From positions 2,480,001-2,544,000 of the forward strand of contig OX044357.1 in assembly GCA_943846675.1 (NCBI GenBank): a stretch of DNA of 64,000 nt, written 5' to 3'. This DNA comes from UBA987 sp002292105. GTDB taxonomy: Bacteria; Bacteroidota; Bacteroidia; NS11-12g; UBA9320. Position 1 is the first letter of the stretch. Each line of letters opens with the position of its first letter. The translations under genes were made by a program, and so were the position numbers. Below, piece after piece: positions 60,905 through 64,000 of the stretch. The notes below the pieces were generated by a model, which was not told where the DNA came from, did not search any database, and worked only from the letters and a program-made list of their open reading frames with translations.

Positions 60905-62284
60905 CTATTCAACAACGAGCTTGCCGTCTTTCACCAAACCATTTTCGAGTGTGATTCGCCAAATATACATTCCAGCACGAGGTTGAAATTTAATCTCTGA
61001 CGTCGGGTCTACGTGTTGCTGATAAACAGGTCTTCCGAGCATATCTGTCAAATAGAAAACCCCTTTTGCATTTTGCGGCATGGTTAGCTTCAAAGATTGT
61101 CCAGCATTCAATGGATTTGGGCTAAGGCGAACATTTCTATACGGATACGGCACATCAATAGAGGCGTTATAGTCTTCGTTTTTTAGCTCAACAATGGTGT
61201 GTGTAAACGGGTTGTTGTTACGCCAAGAATTCCCACTTGTTGCTAAATATATCGTTCCATCTGGTGACACGCAGATGTCGCGCAACCGCTGAAACTCATT
61301 CTTAAAAAACTTGGTCTGTTTGATTACAGAATCTCCAGCCTCATTAAACTCAAAGGCAATCAGGCTTTTGTCTTTGAGCACCGTCATGAGTAACTTGTTT
61401 CTAAATTCTGGGATTTGCCAACTATCATACCATAGGATATCTGACGGAGCAATGGTTGGTGTCCACACTACCAAAGGTTCAACGACATTGCTGTCGTTGC
61501 AAAACTCAACTTCAGGCGGACTATCACATAAACCATGGACTCTCGGCCAACCATAGTTTCGGTCAGGCTTCAGGATATTTAACTCATCATCGGTAGTTGG
61601 CCCGTGTTCTGAACTATACAACTTACCATTTGGCGCCAGCCATAAACCTTGTGCATTTCTATGCCCAGACGACCACACCAAACTATTTGGATCAGGGTTG
61701 TCTGCCGGTATTGTTCCATCTAGGTTCATCCGCAAGACCTTACCAGACAAAGAACTTCTGTCTTGAGGCAGAGATTGATTTTGTGCATCACCCGTGGTCA
61801 TAAGTAAAGTCATATCTGGCATAATCCATAAGCGACAACCAATATGCGTGGTGTTCCCTACAATATCGCCAACCAAGGTATCAGCAGGAATCAGTTTAGT
61901 TCCATCGTAGTTAAACCTTACAAGACGCTCACGAATCTTGCTTCCGTCTAAATACGTGTAGGCAATGAAAACATGAGGATTGTTTTTAAAATCAGGATGC
62001 AAAGCCATTCCCATCATACCTGACTCCGAGTTTTGGTAAACGTCATTCGACAAATCAAGAATGACATCTTGGTCTCCAGTTTCAACGTTTATTCGACTGA
62101 CTCGCCCGTAGCGCTCAGTCATCCAAATATGGTCGTCTGAACCCCAAAGAATTTCCCATGGGATGTCTAACGAATCTGCTACAACGCGCGATGTTAAGGT
62201 TGTCGAATCTAGCACATGACTGCCTTGCGCATGCGCACTCAATGCAATTCCAATTGTCAAAAACAGGGTAAATAGTCTTTTCAT
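60905..62284 (-). CDS. Secreted PQQ-dependent-type sugar dehydrogenase with T9SS type A domain
   Basis: 459 residues. Signal peptide MKRLFTLFLTIGIALSAHAQ. A soluble glucose dehydrogenase-type six-blade propeller spans about residues 30-375: WEILWGSDDHIWMTERYGRV, GMMGMALHPDFKNNP, LWSSGHRNAQGLWLAPNGKL-like and LYSSEHGPTTDDELN, with the His of SEHGPT as a PQQ-site candidate. The last about 75 residues form a type A sorting domain (VRLSPNPLNAGQSLKL, GLVKDGKLVVE). It likely oxidises sugars at the surface if PQQ is supplied; no pqq genes are seen. Confidence 0.9.
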   Translation of the reverse strand: MKRLFTLFLTIGIALSAHAQGSHVLDSTTLTSRVVADSLDIPWEILWGSDDHIWMTERYGRVSRINVETGDQDVILDLSNDVYQNSESGMMGMALHPDFKNNPHVFIAYTYLDGSKIRERLVRFNYDGTKLIPADTLVGDIVGNTTHIGCRLWIMPDMTLLMTTGDAQNQSLPQDRSSLSGKVLRMNLDGTIPADNPDPNSLVWSSGHRNAQGLWLAPNGKLYSSEHGPTTDDELNILKPDRNYGWPRVHGLCDSPPEVEFCNDSNVVEPLVVWTPTIAPSDILWYDSWQIPEFRNKLLMTVLKDKSLIAFEFNEAGDSVIKQTKFFKNEFQRLRDICVSPDGTIYLATSGNSWRNNNPFTHTIVELKNEDYNASIDVPYPYRNVRLSPNPLNAGQSLKLTMPQNAKGVFYLTDMLGRPVYQQHVDPTSEIKFQPRAGMYIWRITLENGLVKDGKLVVE

Positions 62285-62440
62285 GTCTATCTATCTAAAA
62301 GAATATGGGAACTTAATGGTTTTGGTTTGAGAATTCAATGCTTCAGCGATTTATGACAGAATATTAATAGAACGCCTTTGAGACTGCTTAGTATTGCTGT
62401 TTTCTTGAGAATTGGGTTATGCCTTTTGTCTCCGGGTCCC
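62285..62440. other. Leader region of the sugar dehydrogenase gene
   Basis: No feature beyond AT-rich DNA is recognised; the reverse-strand promoter of the sugar dehydrogenase must lie here but no clear -7 match was found. Confidence 0.3.
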
Positions 62441-62838
62441 TGAGGCTTATCAGTCCGCCAGTAGTCGGACAGGCTCTATAACCGATTTTCATTTTTGAGA
62501 CCAAAAACGAAACAAAAAGTCTCCCCAAAAATATGCTCCCTAACACACCGGCCAGCGCGTCCCCCGCATTTTTGGTGGGCCATGGCTCATTGATTCGTGC
62601 ATGATTGAAGATGACCTTTGAAGTTTTCTGTAGAAATCGAGGAAGGCTTTTGTGTGTTGGCCTTGCGCTAAGCAGGCAGGAAAGCGAAGCGGCTTTGGCT
62701 GAGGGAAAGAAAAGCCTTTCGTAGATTTCAAAGAAAACTTCTGAAGTCTTGATTTTTCGGCCAGTGGGCGGACACGTTTGTTTCGTTTTTTTATCAAGAA
62801 AAAAATGAAAGCCGGGTTGTAGGGGTGGCAACCCCTTA
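62441..62838. mobile_element. Second full MITE-like element, about 398 bp
   Basis: Same architecture as 58790-59167. The left hairpin is longer, with a nested GTCCGCCAGTAGTCGGAC insert; then ATAACCGATTTTCATTTTTG, AAAAACGAAACAAAAAGTC and the shared centre; the right end is TTTGTTTCGTTTTTTTATC and TAGGGGTGGCAACCCCTTA. Differences from the first copy are scattered point changes. 62839-62935 adds GGGCGGAAGCCC and GGGCGCAAGCCC hairpins. Confidence 0.7.
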
Positions 62839-63048
62839 GAGAGCAACAAATGAACTCCAAGTTTATAGGGCGGAAGCCCTAAGCGAACATCCATCAAGGA
62901 AAAAAAAGAAATCCCGTTTTAGGGCGCAAGCCCTAAGACACCACTAGTGGGATAAAAAAATTTAACAATTTGGGAATGTATACATAACCTTGCTTGTCCA
63001 ACGTTAAATAGGAATAAAATACCCAAATTGACAAACGCAGACCTCCAT

Positions 63049-63759
63049 ATGTTTTCACCAATATCTTTATCCGAAATGGATGAGGTAAAGCTCATGAAAC
63101 GCATGGACACCAAGTTTGTAGTCAACTTTAATCTAGTCCCTGAAATACTTGCGAGCATCGCTGGGGATTACCGCATATTGGAGATTGACAACAATCGCTT
63201 AATGACTTACGATTCGAAGTACTACGACACAGATGATTTGTCATTTTACCATAACCACCATAACAAAAGAACCAATCGAATAAAAATTCGTAAGCGCAAT
63301 TATGTCGAATCAGGTATAACATTTCTGGAAATAAAACGAAAAGACAATAAAGGAATTACACACAAATCTCGAATTCCAATTAACAATTTCAATACTGCCT
63401 TATCCGCTGAAGGACAGGATTTTATAACTGAAACAGTCCAAAAACCGCTCGACATAAATATGTCGATTTCAAATCGGTTTAATCGTATAACGCTGGTTAG
63501 CAATAATGCTGTTGAGCGTGTAACGATGGATTTTAACCTTGGTTTTAATGGAACTGTCATGAACCAAAATCTAGTCATTATTGAACTCAAACAAGAAAAA
63601 CTAGACCGGACGTCAAAGTTATTTCAAGCACTGAAGCAAAGACAAGTGCACCCATATTCGATTAGTAAATACTGCATGGGGATGGCCACTACAAAGCCTC
63701 AGCTGAAACAGAATTATTTTAAGCATAAGATTATTACAATTAACAAAAAAACAGCCTAA
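63049..63759 (+). CDS. VTC domain polyphosphate polymerase-like protein
   Basis: 236 residues from the ATG at 63049 (MFSPISLSEMDEVKLMKRMD); a TTG at 63028 adds seven residues. The fold is the triphosphate-tunnel type: RMDTKFVVN, YDSKYYDTDDLSFYHNHHN, RIKIRKRNYVESG, FLEIKRKDNKG and VIIELKQEKLDR provide the basic and acidic residues of the tunnel, as in VTC4-like polymerases. It may make polyphosphate at the membrane with the DUF4956 protein whose gene overlaps its stop by 1 bp. Confidence 0.9.
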   Translation: MFSPISLSEMDEVKLMKRMDTKFVVNFNLVPEILASIAGDYRILEIDNNRLMTYDSKYYDTDDLSFYHNHHNKRTNRIKIRKRNYVESGITFLEIKRKDNKGITHKSRIPINNFNTALSAEGQDFITETVQKPLDINMSISNRFNRITLVSNNAVERVTMDFNLGFNGTVMNQNLVIIELKQEKLDRTSKLFQALKQRQVHPYSISKYCMGMATTKPQLKQNYFKHKIITINKKTA

Positions 63760-64000
63760 TGGAAGACATTCTAAACATCCCATTGTTCGACGACGACTTT
63801 TACAAAATGACGTTCCGATTTTTCATGAACATCGGCTTTTTATCTTTAATCATAAACTGGCTTTATTATTCTAAAACCAAAAGAAGAGACTACCTCTTCA
63901 CGTATTACATGATTGGCATCATTGTCTTTTTCTTGTGTTTTACGCTTAAAAAATACGAGCTAGATATTGGGATGGCTCTGGGTTTGTTTGCCATTTTTGG
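63759..64000 (+). CDS. DUF4956 membrane protein, N-terminal part
   Basis: The frame is open to the window end, 80 residues visible, starting MEDILNIPLFDDDFYKMTFR and containing two or three membrane helices (FFMNIGFLSLIINWLYY, YMIGIIVFFLCFTL). DUF4956 proteins are regular neighbours of VTC-domain proteins and likely form the membrane partner. The stop lies outside the window. Confidence 0.85.
   Translation, partial: MEDILNIPLFDDDFYKMTFRFFMNIGFLSLIINWLYYSKTKRRDYLFTYYMIGIIVFFLCFTLKKYELDIGMALGLFAIF

Overview
The window is chromosomal DNA of a Bacteroidota bacterium, most likely a marine Flavobacteriia-type organism. The evidence is the type IX secretion sorting domains (type A in three intact or broken proteins, the CHU_C type in two), PKD and GEVED domains, DUF4290, a Lacal_2735-type small protein, AT-rich DNA, and start regions preceded by Bacteroidota-style -7 elements (TANNTTTG). 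No rRNA, tRNA or CRISPR was found. || Layout. 1-2.8 kb: end of a GNAT gene and a reverse operon DUF4290-murA-thioredoxin. 2.8-4.0 kb: repeat-rich gap. 4.0-9.1 kb: aldehyde dehydrogenase, an ECF sigma factor with a translationally coupled trans-envelope partner, and a five-PKD secreted protein. 9.2-12.3 kb: small envelope proteins, a CDP-alcohol phosphatidyltransferase, a lipoprotein with six 38-residue repeats, and two broken GNAT genes. 12.4-28.3 kb: an accessory block holding a Crp/Fnr regulator, an OprD-like porin, an arsenosugar-type cluster (PNP, TIGR04282 transferase, ArsS radical SAM, CxxC peroxidase-like protein, FAD oxidoreductase, 4Fe-4S membrane protein, two GT2 enzymes, membrane glycosyltransferase), a fatty acid hydroxylase/sterol desaturase and a sulfite dehydrogenase with its cytochrome. 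Broken genes flank this block on both sides. 28.4-34.7 kb: a T9SS gene with three in-frame stops, SDR, SRPBCC, methyltransferase, GlyRS. 35.2-40.2 kb: lectin-type secreted protein, envelope proteins, MOSC protein. 40.2-42.8 kb: an IS3-family element between two gene remnants. 42.8-48.7 kb: flippase, acyltransferase, rpsT, radC, DUF4340, sodium symporter. 48.8-54.2 kb: a 1805-residue secreted protein. 54.2-64 kb: rarA, serine hydrolase, lipoprotein, VWA protein, PQQ-type sugar dehydrogenase and a VTC/DUF4956 pair, separated by repeat-rich gaps. || How genes work together. In the accessory block, ArsS is known to join dimethylarsenite to the adenosyl group of SAM; a nucleoside phosphorylase could then release adenine, and the TIGR04282 and membrane glycosyltransferases could elaborate the ribose. 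No arsenite methyltransferase is in the window. Two copies of the dyad GTAAC-N4-GTTAC lie at the porin and between the divergent sulfite dehydrogenase and a membrane gene, each about 42 bp upstream of a predicted start of transcription. They are good candidates for operators of the Crp/Fnr protein encoded at the head of the block. || The least expected DNA is the intergenic material: a MITE-like family of about 0.4 kb with roughly 50-bp imperfect terminal inverted repeats and variable hairpin ends (two full copies, several halves), and tandem arrays with a 7-bp period but different unit sequences. Neither is explained by the annotated genes.
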